DNA of 64,000 nt from assembly GCF_029760955.1 (NCBI RefSeq), contig NZ_CP121682.1, positions 5,456,001-5,520,000 on the forward strand. The letters run 5' to 3'. The translations under genes and the position numbers were made by a program. Origin of the DNA: Streptomyces cathayae. Lineage in GTDB: Bacteria; Actinomycetota; Actinomycetes; Streptomycetales; Streptomycetaceae. Below the pieces are notes generated by a model. It had not been told where the DNA came from, did not search any database, and worked only from the letters and a program-made list of their open reading frames with translations. Positions 26,921 to 35,047 of this stretch are shown here, piece by piece. Positions within the stretch are counted from its first letter, which is position 1, and every line of letters starts with the position of its first letter.

Positions 26921-28653
26921 CAGGCGGCCTCCGCTTCCGTCAGCTGGGAGAGCACGATCTCCCGGTAGGTCTCGTTGTCCGCCATCAGTTCGTGGTGCCG
27001 GCCGGTGCCGACGATCCGGCCCTCGTCCAGGACCACGATCCGGTCGGCGTCCCGGATGGTCGCCACCCGCTGGGCGACGATCACCACCGTCGCCTCGGCG
27101 GTCGCCTCGGCCAGCGCCGCGCGCAGGGCCGCGTCGGTGGCGTAGTCGAGCGCGGAGAAGGAGTCGTCGAAGAGGTAGATCTCCGGGCGCCGCACCAGCG
27201 TCCGCGCGATCGCCAGGCGCTGGCGCTGACCGCCGGACACATTGGTGCCGCCCTGCGCGATCGGCGCGTCGAGCCCGCCCTCCAGCCGCTCGACGAACTC
27301 CTTGGCCTGCGCCACCTCCAGCGCGTGCCACAGCTCCGCGTCGGTGGCGTCCGGGTCGCCGTACCGCAGGTTGGTCGCCACCGTCCCCGCGAACAGGTAC
27401 GGCTTCTGCGGCACCATCCCCACCGTCCTCGCCAGCAGCGCCGGGTCGAGGTCCGCGACGGGCACCCCGTCCACCAGCACCTCGCCCTCGGTCGCGTCGA
27501 ACAGCCGGGGGACCAGCCCGAGCAGGGTGGACTTGCCACTGCCGGTCGAACCGATGACGGCGGTGACCTCACCGGGACGGGCCACCAGGTCGACCGACTT
27601 CAGCACCGGCTCCTCGGCCCCCGGGTAGGAGAAGCCGCCGCCCCGGATCTCCAGATGACCGTGCCGACGCAGCTCGGTGACGGGCGCGGCGGGCGGCACC
27701 ACGCTCGAGGACGTGTCCAGCACCTCCTGGATGCGCTCCGCGCACACCTCGGCCCGCGGCACCATCATGAACATGAAGGTGGCCATCATCACCGACATGA
27801 CGATCTGCATCAGATAGGCGAGGAACGCGGTCAGATCACCGATCTGCATCCCGCCGCTGTCGATCCGGTGCGCACCGAACCACACCACCGCGATCGACGA
27901 CAGGTTCACCACCGTCATCACCACGGGGAACATCAGCGCCATCAGATTGCCGACGCCCAGCGACACCTCGGTCAGCTCGGCGTTGGCCTTCGCGAACCGC
28001 CGCTGCTCGTACGCGTCCCGGACGAACGCCCGGATCACCCGGTTGCCGGTGATCTGCTCGCGCAGCACCCGGTTCACCGTGTCGAGCCGCTCCTGCATGG
28101 ACCGGAACAGCGGACGCAGCCGCCGCACGATCAGCGTCACGCAGATCCCCAGCACCGGCACCACCGCCACCAGCACCCCGGACAGCGGCACGTCCAGGCC
28201 GAGCGCCATCACGATGCCGCCCACACACATGATCGGCGCCGACACCATCAGGGTGAACGACATCAGCACCAGCATCTGCACCTGCTGGACGTCGTTCGTC
28301 GTACGGGTGATCAGCGAGGGCGCGCCGAAGTGACCGAGCTCACGCGCGGAGAACGACTGCACCTGGTCGAACACGGCCCCCCGCACGTCCCGTCCCAGGG
28401 CCGCGGCGGTCCGGGCGCCGTAGTACACGGCCCCGATGTTGCAGACGACCTGGGTCAGCGAGATGCCGATCATCAGGGCGCCGGCGGACAGGATGTAACC
28501 GGTGTCCCCCTTGACGACACCGTCGTCGATGATGTCGGCGTTGAGGGTGGGCAGGTAGAGCGTGGCGCAGGTCTGCAGGAACTGCAGCAGCACCAGGAGG
28601 GCGATGGGTCTCTTGTACGGCCTGAGGTAGGTCCGTAGAAGTCGTATGAGCAC
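26920..28653 (-). CDS. ABC exporter half-transporter (first subunit, degenerate Walker B)
   Basis: A 577-residue membrane ATPase. Six transmembrane helices fill the first ~300 residues (IALLVLLQFLQTCATLYLP is the first). Walker A is GSTGSGKSTLLGL, the signature VSGGQRQRLAIARTL, and Walker B IYLFDDSFSALD. Asp replaces the catalytic Glu after Walker B, the classic change in the non-hydrolysing site of heterodimeric exporters such as TM287/288. It is the promoter-proximal gene of the pair; two palindromic sites lie upstream. Confidence 0.92.
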   Translation of the reverse strand: MLIRLLRTYLRPYKRPIALLVLLQFLQTCATLYLPTLNADIIDDGVVKGDTGYILSAGALMIGISLTQVVCNIGAVYYGARTAAALGRDVRGAVFDQVQSFSARELGHFGAPSLITRTTNDVQQVQMLVLMSFTLMVSAPIMCVGGIVMALGLDVPLSGVLVAVVPVLGICVTLIVRRLRPLFRSMQERLDTVNRVLREQITGNRVIRAFVRDAYEQRRFAKANAELTEVSLGVGNLMALMFPVVMTVVNLSSIAVVWFGAHRIDSGGMQIGDLTAFLAYLMQIVMSVMMATFMFMMVPRAEVCAERIQEVLDTSSSVVPPAAPVTELRRHGHLEIRGGGFSYPGAEEPVLKSVDLVARPGEVTAVIGSTGSGKSTLLGLVPRLFDATEGEVLVDGVPVADLDPALLARTVGMVPQKPYLFAGTVATNLRYGDPDATDAELWHALEVAQAKEFVERLEGGLDAPIAQGGTNVSGGQRQRLAIARTLVRRPEIYLFDDSFSALDYATDAALRAALAEATAEATVVIVAQRVATIRDADRIVVLDEGRIVGTGRHHELMADNETYREIVLSQLTEAEAA

Positions 28654-28711
28654 GCTGCATCTCTCGGGTGGTCGGCGGGAGCGATCGGTTGCCCCTGGCC
28701 CCCATCGTCGG

Positions 28712-28726
28712 ACACCGCACCGGTGT
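28712..28726. promoter_or_regulatory. 15-bp operator-like inverted repeat before the ABC exporter
   Basis: ACACCG-CAC-CGGTGT, a perfect 6-bp dyad with a 3-bp centre, 59 bp upstream of the exporter ATG. An AT-rich stretch lies beside it (28727-28747). This geometry is usual for TetR/MarR-type operators. Confidence 0.4.
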
Positions 28727-28751
28727 TACCTCAAACGATTTATTTGCCGCC

Positions 28752-28785
28752 CGCGGCGTCATGAGCGCGCGCTCATGACGCCGCG
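28752..28785. promoter_or_regulatory. 34-bp perfect palindrome upstream of the ABC exporter
   Basis: A gapless palindrome of 34 bp centred between the FGGY kinase stop and the exporter start, with core TCATGAGCGCGCGCTCATGA. A further half-copy (GCGCGCTCATGACG) follows directly at 28786-28799. It could be a tandem operator or a transcription terminator; there is no T-run, and repeated half-sites favour a protein-binding site. Confidence 0.55.
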
Positions 28786-28816
28786 CGCGCTCATGACGCG
28801 GACCTCCCACCCGTGT

Positions 28817-30271
28817 TCAGGCCCGGAACGCCCCCGGATGGGTCTGCTCGCGCACCGACACGAACTGCTGGCGCACCGCCTGCCCCACCGCCAGGTCCTC
28901 GCCGGGCTCCAGCACCTGCGCCGCCGCGCCCTGCCAGAGCGGCGGCGTACGCGGGTCGAGGGTGCCCTGGGACACCCCGAGCGCCCAGGCCGCCTGCCGG
29001 GCGGAGCCGATCGCCGCGTAGTCCGCGGGCTGCGGCACCACCACCTGCGCCCCGAACAGCGCGGGCGCCGCCGCCTGCACCGCGGGCAGCTCCGCGGCCT
29101 GCCCCAGCAGGAACACCCGCCGGACCTCCACGCCCCGGCCGCGCAGCACGTCCAGCGCGTCCGCGAGCCCGCACAGCATGCCCTCGAACGCGGCCCGCGC
29201 CAGGTGCTCCGGCTTCATCGACTCCCGCCGCAGCCCCGACAGGGTCCCGGCGGTGTGCGGCAGGTTCGGCGTCCGCTCGCCCTCCAGGTAGGGCAGCAGC
29301 ACCAGCCCGTGCGCACCCGGCGTCGACTTCATCGCCAGGTCGGACAGGCTCTCCAGATCGGGCAGCCCGAGCAGCTCCGCCGTCCCGCGCAGGGTCCGTA
29401 CGGCGTTCAGCGTGGTGACGACCGGCAGGTGCATCCCGGTGGCGTCCGCCAGCGCGGTGACCATGCCGTCGGGGTCGTAGAGGGCCTCGGGGTGGACGGC
29501 CATGACGGACCCGGAGGCGCCCAGCGAGACGACCGCGTCGCCCAGCCCGATCCCGAGCCCGAACGCCGCCGCCATCGTCTCCCCGGTGCCGGCCGAGATC
29601 AACAGCCCCTCCGGCGTCGCACCGGCGGCCTCGGCCGGGCCGATCACCTCCGGCAGCAGGGTCTGGTGCCCGAGCGCCAGCTCCACCAGGTCGGGCCGGT
29701 AGCCGCCGGTCGCCGCCGCCCAGTAGCCGGTGCCGGAGGCCCCGCCCCGGTCGGTGGTCCGGCGCACCGGACGGCCGAGGAGCTGCCACACCAGCCAGTC
29801 GTGCGCCTGCAGCAGCACGGCGGTGCGCGCCGCGTTCTCGGGCTCGGTACGGGCCAGCCAGCGCAGCTTGGTCACCGGGTGCCCGGCCTGCGGCACGCTT
29901 CCCACCGCCTGTGCCCACGCCTCCCGGCCGCCCAGCGCGTCGATCAGATCGGCCGCGGCGACCTGGGTCCGCTTGTCGGCGCCGACCATGGCGGGCCGCA
30001 CGGTGTTGCCCTGGGCGTCCAGCGGCACCAGCGCGTTCGCCTGCGAGGACACCCCGATGGCCTGCACGCCCTCCAGCAGTCCGCCGCCCGCCGCCTCGCC
30101 CAGCGAGTACAGCCAGGCCTGCGGGTCGACGTCGGAGGGACGGCCCGTGCCCTGGGGGTTCTCCACCGGATGCGGCGCGTACCCCTGTTTGAGCACGGTT
30201 CCGGTGTCCGCGTCACAGACGACGATACGAGTGAAATCGGGCGCACTGTCCAACCCGGCGACTATCCCCAT
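28817..30271 (-). CDS. FGGY-family carbohydrate kinase (xylulokinase-like)
   Basis: A 484-residue sugar kinase. The N-terminal phosphate-binding motif is GIVAGLDSAPDFTRIVVCD, slightly unusual for the family, followed by GVSSQANALVPLD. The second-domain signature ISAGTGETMAAAFGLG and VSLGASGSVMAVHPE, then AFEGMLCGLADALDVLRG, RVFLLGQAAELPAVQ and YAAIGSARQAAWALG, all fit xylulokinase relatives. It would phosphorylate D-xylulose or another ketose/polyol. No sugar isomerase or transporter gene is next to it, so the substrate is open. Confidence 0.85.
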   Translation of the reverse strand: MGIVAGLDSAPDFTRIVVCDADTGTVLKQGYAPHPVENPQGTGRPSDVDPQAWLYSLGEAAGGGLLEGVQAIGVSSQANALVPLDAQGNTVRPAMVGADKRTQVAAADLIDALGGREAWAQAVGSVPQAGHPVTKLRWLARTEPENAARTAVLLQAHDWLVWQLLGRPVRRTTDRGGASGTGYWAAATGGYRPDLVELALGHQTLLPEVIGPAEAAGATPEGLLISAGTGETMAAAFGLGIGLGDAVVSLGASGSVMAVHPEALYDPDGMVTALADATGMHLPVVTTLNAVRTLRGTAELLGLPDLESLSDLAMKSTPGAHGLVLLPYLEGERTPNLPHTAGTLSGLRRESMKPEHLARAAFEGMLCGLADALDVLRGRGVEVRRVFLLGQAAELPAVQAAAPALFGAQVVVPQPADYAAIGSARQAAWALGVSQGTLDPRTPPLWQGAAAQVLEPGEDLAVGQAVRQQFVSVREQTHPGAFRA

Positions 30272-30332
30272 GGCCGAAATTCTGCCGTACCCGGCGACAT
30301 CACGACTCCGGACCCGTGTCGCACCGCGGGTC

Positions 30333-30638
30333 CTAGGTGTTGCTGGTGCCCCAGTCGTCCTCGCCGGCGCCCTGCGCGGTGCGCTCGCGCAGGGTGCGTA
30401 CCCGCTGCGCCACCGAGTCGGGCATCCGGTCCCCGACCTTGTCGCTCACCGCGTGGTACGCCTTGCCCGCGATGCCGCGGCCCTGCTGCGCCGCGGTCTC
30501 CGCGGTGTTGCGCACGGCGGGGTTCTGCGCGAACTGCCGCGCGGACTTCTTCAACTGCTCGTAGCGTTCGCGCCCGGCCCTCGTGCCCAGCACGTAACCC
30601 AGGACGACTCCGGCGACGAACGTGAGCCGGTAACGCAT
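30333..30638 (-). CDS. YtxH-like small membrane-associated protein
   Basis: A 101-residue protein. The N-terminus MRYRLTFVAGVVLGYVLGTR is a single membrane-inserting segment followed by AGRERYEQLKKSARQFAQNP, the usual start of YtxH-domain proteins, then an amphipathic, Gln/Ala-rich tail. A GGGTGG ribosome site supports the ATG at 30638. YtxH-like proteins are stress-linked in Bacillus, but their function is unknown. It stands alone between the kinase and the tRNA cluster. Confidence 0.75.
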   Translation of the reverse strand: MRYRLTFVAGVVLGYVLGTRAGRERYEQLKKSARQFAQNPAVRNTAETAAQQGRGIAGKAYHAVSDKVGDRMPDSVAQRVRTLRERTAQGAGEDDWGTSNT

Positions 30639-30719
30639 GGCGGCCACCCTTCCCTCGTGTAGGACTGTGTGCGGGACGGCACAGGTCTCCGGCGCGCCGA
30701 CGGCGCCGGGGGGTACCGA

Positions 30720-30751
30720 TTGGCAAAGCACCCCCCTGCTTGCGCTAATGT
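30720..30751 (+). promoter_or_regulatory. Probable tRNA-Asn promoter
   Basis: TTGGCA at 30720 and TAATGT at 30746 lie about 70 bp before the first tRNA in an otherwise G+C-rich region. The 20-bp spacing is longer than ideal, so the exact boxes are uncertain. Confidence 0.35.
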
Positions 30752-30818
30752 ATGTGTCGCAGCGAGCGCGCGCCCTCTGGCTGATACCCAGGGAGGTGCG
30801 TTCGATGCAACGAGGCAT

Positions 30819-30891
30819 TCCTCCGTAGCTCAATTGGCAGAGCAGCCGGCTGTTAACCGGCAGGTTACTGGTTCGAGTCCAGTCGGGGGAG
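30819..30891 (+). tRNA. tRNA-Asn (GTT)
   Basis: A 73-nt cloverleaf. The acceptor stem TCCTCCG/CGGGGGA, anticodon loop CTGTTAA with anticodon GTT, and T-loop GGTTCGAGTCC are all complete. No CCA is encoded. The second copy five bases downstream is identical. Confidence 0.97.
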
Positions 30892-30896
30892 CTCGG

Positions 30897-30969
30897 TCCT
30901 CCGTAGCTCAATTGGCAGAGCAGCCGGCTGTTAACCGGCAGGTTACTGGTTCGAGTCCAGTCGGGGGAG
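30897..30969 (+). tRNA. tRNA-Asn (GTT), second identical copy
   Basis: Base-for-base copy of the preceding tRNA-Asn, separated by 5 nt and probably co-transcribed. A T-tailed hairpin follows 11 nt downstream. Confidence 0.97.
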
Positions 30970-30980
30970 CATGCTGAACG

Positions 30981-31004
30981 AGGACCCCTCCGGGGTCCTT
31001 TTTC
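30981..31004 (+). terminator. Intrinsic terminator of the tRNA-Asn pair
   Basis: AGGACCCC-TCC-GGGGTCCT, a perfect 8-bp stem with a 3-base loop, followed by TTTTTC. It is one of the few textbook rho-independent terminators in the window. Confidence 0.92.
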
Positions 31005-31156
31005 ATGCCTGTTCGCTGCCCGGGGGAACCGTGCGTGACCGGAGGCAGTCCTCATGGTCACGCAGGCCGTGCGCAGTCGATCATTGAGGCAGGAGATCGT
31101 ATGAGCGGCTATGCTGCGGCAGACGGCACGCACACCTGTGCACGACACGCCGCTAT

Positions 31157-31230
31157 GGGGCGGTAGCTCAGCCGGTTAGAGCAACGGACTCATAATCCGT
31201 CGGCCGTGGGTTCGAGTCCCACCCGCCCCA
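31157..31230 (+). tRNA. tRNA with CAT anticodon (elongator Met or Ile2)
   Basis: A 74-nt cloverleaf. Acceptor GGGGCGG/CCGCCCC, D-arm GCTCAGCCGGTTAGAGC, anticodon loop CTCATAA, T-arm GTGGGTTCGAGTCCCAC. The discriminator A is followed by genomic CCA (31231-31233). It is not the initiator type, because the acceptor has a first G-C pair. Met versus lysidine-modified Ile2 cannot be settled by eye; overall it resembles actinobacterial elongator tRNA-Met. Confidence 0.9.
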
Positions 31231-31323
31231 CCACCGAACCACGGGAACGCCTGCTCCCCCGCCGAGGGGCGAGCGGCATGCCCCTCGAAGCCCCGCCGGG
31301 CTACCGGTGCACGCAGACGAAGA

Positions 31324-31545
31324 GTGGTGACGCGTCGCGGCCGGGCCGGAGCCATCGAGACCGACGGTCCCCAGCACAAGGACCGGGCTTCCGCCGACAG
31401 GAGCAGGGAACGCCTCTTGCGTAACGCCGGGGTCCACCGGGCGGACCGCGTCGACGTGCGCGACGCCCCCGGCAGGCATGAGGTCGAGAGACTCGTCACC
31501 GACTTCCTTCAGTGCCTCACCCGACAGATGTCCTTGGCCGGAGAC
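31324..31545 (+). pseudogene. Relic of a nuclease-like C-terminal domain
   Basis: One frame with strong coding bias reads AIETDGPQHKDRASADRSRE and then RLLRNAGVHRADRVDVRD. This resembles the C-terminus of endonuclease-like DUF559/PD-(D/E)XK proteins, where a 'DG..H' strand is followed by a basic helix and a strand with a conserved V/DV. There is no start with a ribosome site, and the upstream part runs into the tRNA. I infer the 3' remainder of a lost gene. Confidence 0.4.
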
Positions 31546-31893
31546 CGGCGGGGAAACGCCTTGAAGACCTGTGTCTCCGCCGGTCTGGACGCATCGGGAC
31601 CTGAGGGGCCTCGCGGCTTTCTCCCGCAGTTCTCGCAGGCGGCGTCGGCTGCGCACGTGCGTGTACGGTCCGACCGTTGATGTCGTAGCCAGTCTGCTTC
31701 TTGAACGCCGCGGCGTGCTCCGTACCCCGCACGCCACCGGCTGCCCCAGTGAGCGCACCGGGGGCAGCCGGTGGGCGTGGTGACGGTCTCTGAGATGAGC
31801 ACCTCGGCCCGCAACGGTGCGGCGGTCGCACGGGTCGGCGCCGAACTCCGGTGGAGAGGACGCCCCCTGCATCACGCGCAGAACGGGAAAGCC
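31546..31893. other. Non-coding stretch between the gene relic and the CarD gene
   Basis: About 350 bp in which no frame keeps codon bias and no RNA gene, hairpin with T-run, or repeat is evident. Reading frames on the minus strand here that run into the tRNA are artefacts. Confidence 0.5.
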
Positions 31894-32391
31894 TCAAGTG
31901 GTCTGCTGATCACCGAGGATGGTCGAGTCGAGCAGTTCCTCGGTTTCTCCGTCGGACAGCGAGAGTGCCAGGGCGAGTTCTGCGAGGACCGGCTCGCGGG
32001 CGTGCTTGAGCATGTCCCTCTCGGCCGAGGAGAGCCCGCGCTCCTCCCGGCGTCGCACGAGGTCGCGTACGACGCCGGCGGTGAGCAGGGGGTCGCCGGC
32101 CCGGAGCTTCTCGCCGTTGGCCTTGAACCGCCGCGACCAGATCTCCTCCTGCTCGCCGGTGGGAGCCCTCAGGACGTCGAGCAGTTCCCGTACCTGGGCC
32201 GCGGCGTAGACCGAGCGCAGTCCCACCTCGTCGGCCTTCTCGACCGGAACGGCGATGTGCAGATCGGTCCGGTGGACCTGGAACTCGACGTAGCGCCTGC
32301 TCCTGCCGTTGACCGAGCGGTCGAGGACCTCGGTGACGGTGGCCGGGCCGTGGTGGGGATGGATGAGTGTCTGGCCCTCGGAGAACTGCAT
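31894..32391 (-). CDS. carD: CarD-family transcriptional regulator
   Basis: A 165-residue RNA polymerase-binding protein. The N-terminal Tudor-like domain (FSEGQTLIHPHHGPATVTEV, RRYVEFQV, DLHIAVPVEKADEVGLR) binds the beta subunit; the helical C-terminal part (WSRRFKANGEKLRAGDPLLT, VVRDLVRRREERGLSSAERD) binds promoter DNA at the fork. CarD stabilises open complexes at rRNA and other promoters. The start ATG at 32391 matches family N-termini; upstream reading is spurious. It may be a paralogue of the essential housekeeping CarD, given the eroded surroundings. Confidence 0.9.
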   Translation of the reverse strand: MQFSEGQTLIHPHHGPATVTEVLDRSVNGRSRRYVEFQVHRTDLHIAVPVEKADEVGLRSVYAAAQVRELLDVLRAPTGEQEEIWSRRFKANGEKLRAGDPLLTAGVVRDLVRRREERGLSSAERDMLKHAREPVLAELALALSLSDGETEELLDSTILGDQQTT

Positions 32392-32473
32392 GCCGTTCAA
32401 CCCTCGCTGTCTGTGCGGCGCCGCGCTCGGCCGCGTCCGAGCGTGATGCAGGGCGTACGGCCGTCCCACCGCT

Positions 32474-32660
32474 CGGTCCCGGCCGCGGACGGCAGGGGGC
32501 GGGCAGGTGTGGGAGCGCAGAGATCGGCGCGGTCATACGGACGAGCGCGCAAAACCTCTGCGAACCAGCTCTTTCATTTTCCCACCACACCGTGCGTGGT
32601 TCTGGGTGTAATTCCGGTCACATTCGCGGGGGTGTGTCAGGTCGAAGGGCGGTCCCGGGC
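32474..32660. repeat. Long direct repeat, copy A1
   Basis: About 185 bp upstream of the CarD gene that recur, by eye at roughly three-quarters identity, at 37527-37713 in the same orientation. The best-kept block includes GAGATCGGCGCGGTCATACG and CCTCTGCGA. Conserved dinucleotide steps outside any intact gene suggest a promoter or RNA rather than protein. Confidence 0.75.
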
Positions 32661-32742
32661 AGGGTGCAGGTGTCAGCTGGATGGCATGGCGCTCGGCTTT
32701 GTGGTGTCTGTGAGCTGAATACTGTTTTTGGTGCCCTGTTGT

Positions 32743-32960
32743 TCATGTGTGAGTGGCACGCATGTCGATGGGGTGCGCCTCGCCGGTGAGGGTGAAGCGC
32801 CGGATCTTGTACCGGCGCGGATCGAAGGGTGATTCGGCAAGGGTGCGGTGGGGCTCTTGGCGTCGGCGTGCGGCTCGAGGGGGCGGGCGCCGAGCAGGGC
32901 ACGGACGTCCTGCCGCACCGCATCGGCGTTGCGGCGGGAGGGCCACCGAGCGGCGAGGCA
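32743..32960 (-). pseudogene. Frameshifted gene fragment, unidentified
   Basis: Two abutting minus-strand frames both show strong G/C third-position bias: first RNADAVRQDVRALLGARPLE, then after a shift SPFDPRRYKIRRFTLTGEAH to a TGA. That is the signature of a decayed gene end. I cannot assign the family. Confidence 0.4.
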
Positions 32961-33162
32961 ACCGCTGGAGGGTTCATTCCGTGAGGGGTCGAGTGACGCT
33001 CGGGCTTTTTTCTCACCGCTTTCCGGGCCGGATCGGATTTCCTCTGTGTGCGCGACGGGCTTCTTTGTCAAGGGCGATGTGTGCCACATCGGAATGGTGC
33101 TGAGCGGCGGGTCCGGTGTGTAGCGGCACGGTGTTACGGTTGGTTTTGGATGGGTCTCGACG

Positions 33163-33306
33163 CCGTTCGAGGTTGACGAAGTGAAAAATCGGCTCGTTGC
33201 CAAGAGTGTATCCGGATCGGGAAAGCAAAGCCTGGTTTTCGATGCCGTATTCGCCGAGGGGCGGCGGCTTTATGTCGAATTCCTCTCCGCGCCGGACGGT
33301 ATGTGA
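33163..33306 (+). pseudogene. UvrA-like ATPase fragment in the leader of the sigma gene
   Basis: The frame ending at the TGA at 33304 reads [20 protein letters not shown] then [18 protein letters not shown]. This closely follows the UvrA N-terminal Walker A region (consensus roughly ...GVSGSGKSSLVFDTL.AEGQRRYVESLSAYA). The Ser-Gly-Ser-Gly-Lys P-loop is kept, but the fragment has a stop 20 bp before the sigma gene ATG and no recognisable start. Composition is noticeably more A+T-rich than the neighbours. Confidence 0.7.
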
Positions 33307-33325
33307 AATCCCTTCTGGAGCCAAG

Positions 33326-34330
33326 ATGAACGCCACAGATGTGCAGGGTGCGGAGGAGAGCCTTCGCCCGGAGTACGACGAGACGGACGCCCCCGCCGGC
33401 CGGTTTCCCTCGGGAGACGGCACGGTCGACCCGGTCAAGGACTACCTGCGGCTCATCGCCAGGGTCCGGCTGCTGACCGCCGAGCAGGAGGTGGAACTGG
33501 GCAAGCGCATCGAAGCCGGTCTGTACGCCGAGCACCTCCTGGGGGAGGCGTGCCCGGATCCGGACTCCGGCCGGGAGCTGACGCTCCTCGCCGAGGACGG
33601 GCTCCGCGCGAAGAACCACTTCACCGAGGCGAACCTCCGTCTGGTGGTGTCCATCGCCAAGCGCTACACCGGGCGCGGGCTGCAGTTCCTGGACCTGATC
33701 CAGGAAGGCAACACCGGGCTGATCAGAGCCGTGGAGAAGTTCGACTACACCAGGGGCTTCAAGTTCTCCACGTACGCGACCTGGTGGATCAGGCAGGCGC
33801 TCACCCGCGCCCTGGCCGACCAGGGTCGCACCATCCGCATACCGGTGCACGCCGTGGAGGTCATCAACCGTGTGGCGCGGATCCGCCGCGAGCTGATCCA
33901 CAGCACCGGGGACGAGCCCACTCCGGAGGAGCTGGCCGAGAAGGCGGGCATCCCGGTGGAGCGGCTGATTGAACTCAACGCCTACAACAAGGAGCCCGTC
34001 TCGTTGGACATCACGCTGTCCGACGAGGGCAGCACCGAGTTCGGCGACCTCATCATGGACAGCGATTCGCCCTCCCCCGGGGACGTGGTCGCCTTCGGCC
34101 TTCTCCAGCAGGCCATCCAGACCCTCCTGGCGGAGATGACCCCGCGCGAGGCCGGCATCATCTCCCTGCGCTACGGGCTCCTGGGCGGCAGCCCCCGGAC
34201 CCTGGAGGAGATCGGCAGGATCTACGGCGTGACACGTGAACGCATACGCCAGATCGAGGCCAAGACGATGAGCAAGCTGCGCCACCCGTCACGCTCGCAC
34301 GCGCTGCGGGACTATCTCATTGAGGGCTGA
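33326..34330 (+). CDS. RNA polymerase sigma factor, HrdC/HrdD-like (group 2)
   Basis: A 334-residue principal-like sigma factor. Region 1.2 is [20 protein letters not shown]; region 2 has [40 protein letters not shown] and [20 protein letters not shown]; region 3 [20 protein letters not shown]; region 4 [20 protein letters not shown] with [19 protein letters not shown]. Promoter-recognition residues are the same type as HrdB, so it should read similar -10/-35 boxes. GGAG 5 bp before the ATG sets the start. It lies among gene relics, unlike the HrdA-like gene at 23.5 kb. Confidence 0.9.
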   Translation: MNATDVQGAEESLRPEYDETDAPAGRFPSGDGTVDPVKDYLRLIARVRLLTAEQEVELGKRIEAGLYAEHLLGEACPDPDSGRELTLLAEDGLRAKNHFTEANLRLVVSIAKRYTGRGLQFLDLIQEGNTGLIRAVEKFDYTRGFKFSTYATWWIRQALTRALADQGRTIRIPVHAVEVINRVARIRRELIHSTGDEPTPEELAEKAGIPVERLIELNAYNKEPVSLDITLSDEGSTEFGDLIMDSDSPSPGDVVAFGLLQQAIQTLLAEMTPREAGIISLRYGLLGGSPRTLEEIGRIYGVTRERIRQIEAKTMSKLRHPSRSHALRDYLIEG

Positions 34331-34360
34331 GGGCTGAGGGCTGGCGGGTGCCGGTGGGAG

Positions 34361-34432
34361 CGGCTCAGGGCAGGTGGTGGGCGAGGGCCGTGGCCAGGGC
34401 CTTCCGTACCTCCTCCGGAGGGTGGGGGCCCG
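34361..34432. repeat. Direct repeat C1: copy of the 3' end of the STAS-ANTAR gene
   Basis: 72 bp that match 37850-37921 at 70 positions, same orientation. The minus strand encodes GPHPPEEVRKALATALAHHL and a stop, i.e. the last ~21 residues of the STAS-ANTAR protein, with no rest of the gene. A detached gene 3' end facing an insert is the pattern left by site-specific integration, but local duplication is possible. Confidence 0.85.
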
Positions 34433-34912
34433 CGTTCCCGCGACCGGCGCGCCCCGCGGCCGGCCCGCCCTGCCCCACGCCCCCAGCGGCCACGTCTACG
34501 ACCCGAGGACGACCGTCCGCCCTTGCCCGCACCCGGCGGTGGACGGTCCGTCCGCCCGCCCTCGGCACCCGTCCGTACCGTCCGACCAGCGCGGACGCCG
34601 ACCGTCCGGGGGCGGACGGACAGGCGGACGAGGAGGCGGACGGCACCCGGACGGGCGACCGCCGCGCCGAGGGCGGGCGGGCTGCGGAGCATCCTGCGTT
34701 TCGGGCTGCTTCTCCTCAGGGCGTGCAGATCTTTGACACGCTTTTTTGATCTTGCTTCAGGTGGGCTTGGAGGCGAGGAACCTCGTCCCCCTCGTATCAG
34801 CCTTGACGGCCAGCTCTACAAACGTCGCAAGCGGCAGACCCCCCCTCACATCGCTGCCTGCGCACTCCGGAACGAACGCTGCGCCTGACCCAGAACCGTC
34901 TCGTGACAGTGA
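34433..34912. other. Gene-free segment right of repeat C1
   Basis: About 480 bp. The left part is rich in GGACGG/CCGTCC-type runs. Near 34730-34760 a more A+T-rich patch contains TTGACA and a T6 run that could be promoter-like or terminator-like. No frame has convincing coding bias. Confidence 0.5.
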
Positions 34913-35047
34913 TCAAGCCGCGCATGCATGGAGGTCGCCCGTAACGTCTCCCGCATGGTGGCCGTCCGTGACTCCGAGGTGCCCGACGGCCCGATACTCC
35001 GCCTCACCCCGGAAGCCTGGACAGGGTTCGCGGCGTCGTTGAAGTGA
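34913..35047 (+). pseudogene. C-terminal remnant of a DUF397 protein
   Basis: The frame reads CMEVARNVSRMVAVRDSEVP followed by DGPILRLTPEAWTGFAASLK and a stop. This is the conserved end of DUF397 proteins (C.EVA...AVRDSKDPDGP.L.F....W..F). A TGA lies 5 codons before the match, and the usual N-terminal half (W.KSS.S...G.C) is missing. DUF397 proteins normally pair with XRE-type regulators; none is present. Confidence 0.65.

Noticed and set aside
30669..30977. Plus-strand ORF with two identical VAQLAEQPAVNRQV segments
   Set aside because: The repeat is simply the translation of the two identical tRNA-Asn genes.
31168..31875. Long minus-strand ORF ending in a WDSNPRPTDYE-like string
   Set aside because: That string is the well-known artefact of translating the complement of a tRNA; the ORF lacks coding bias and covers the CAU tRNA.
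34321..34345. TGAGGGC triplet repeats at the sigma gene stop
   Set aside because: Three short copies overlapping the stop codon; too short to interpret.
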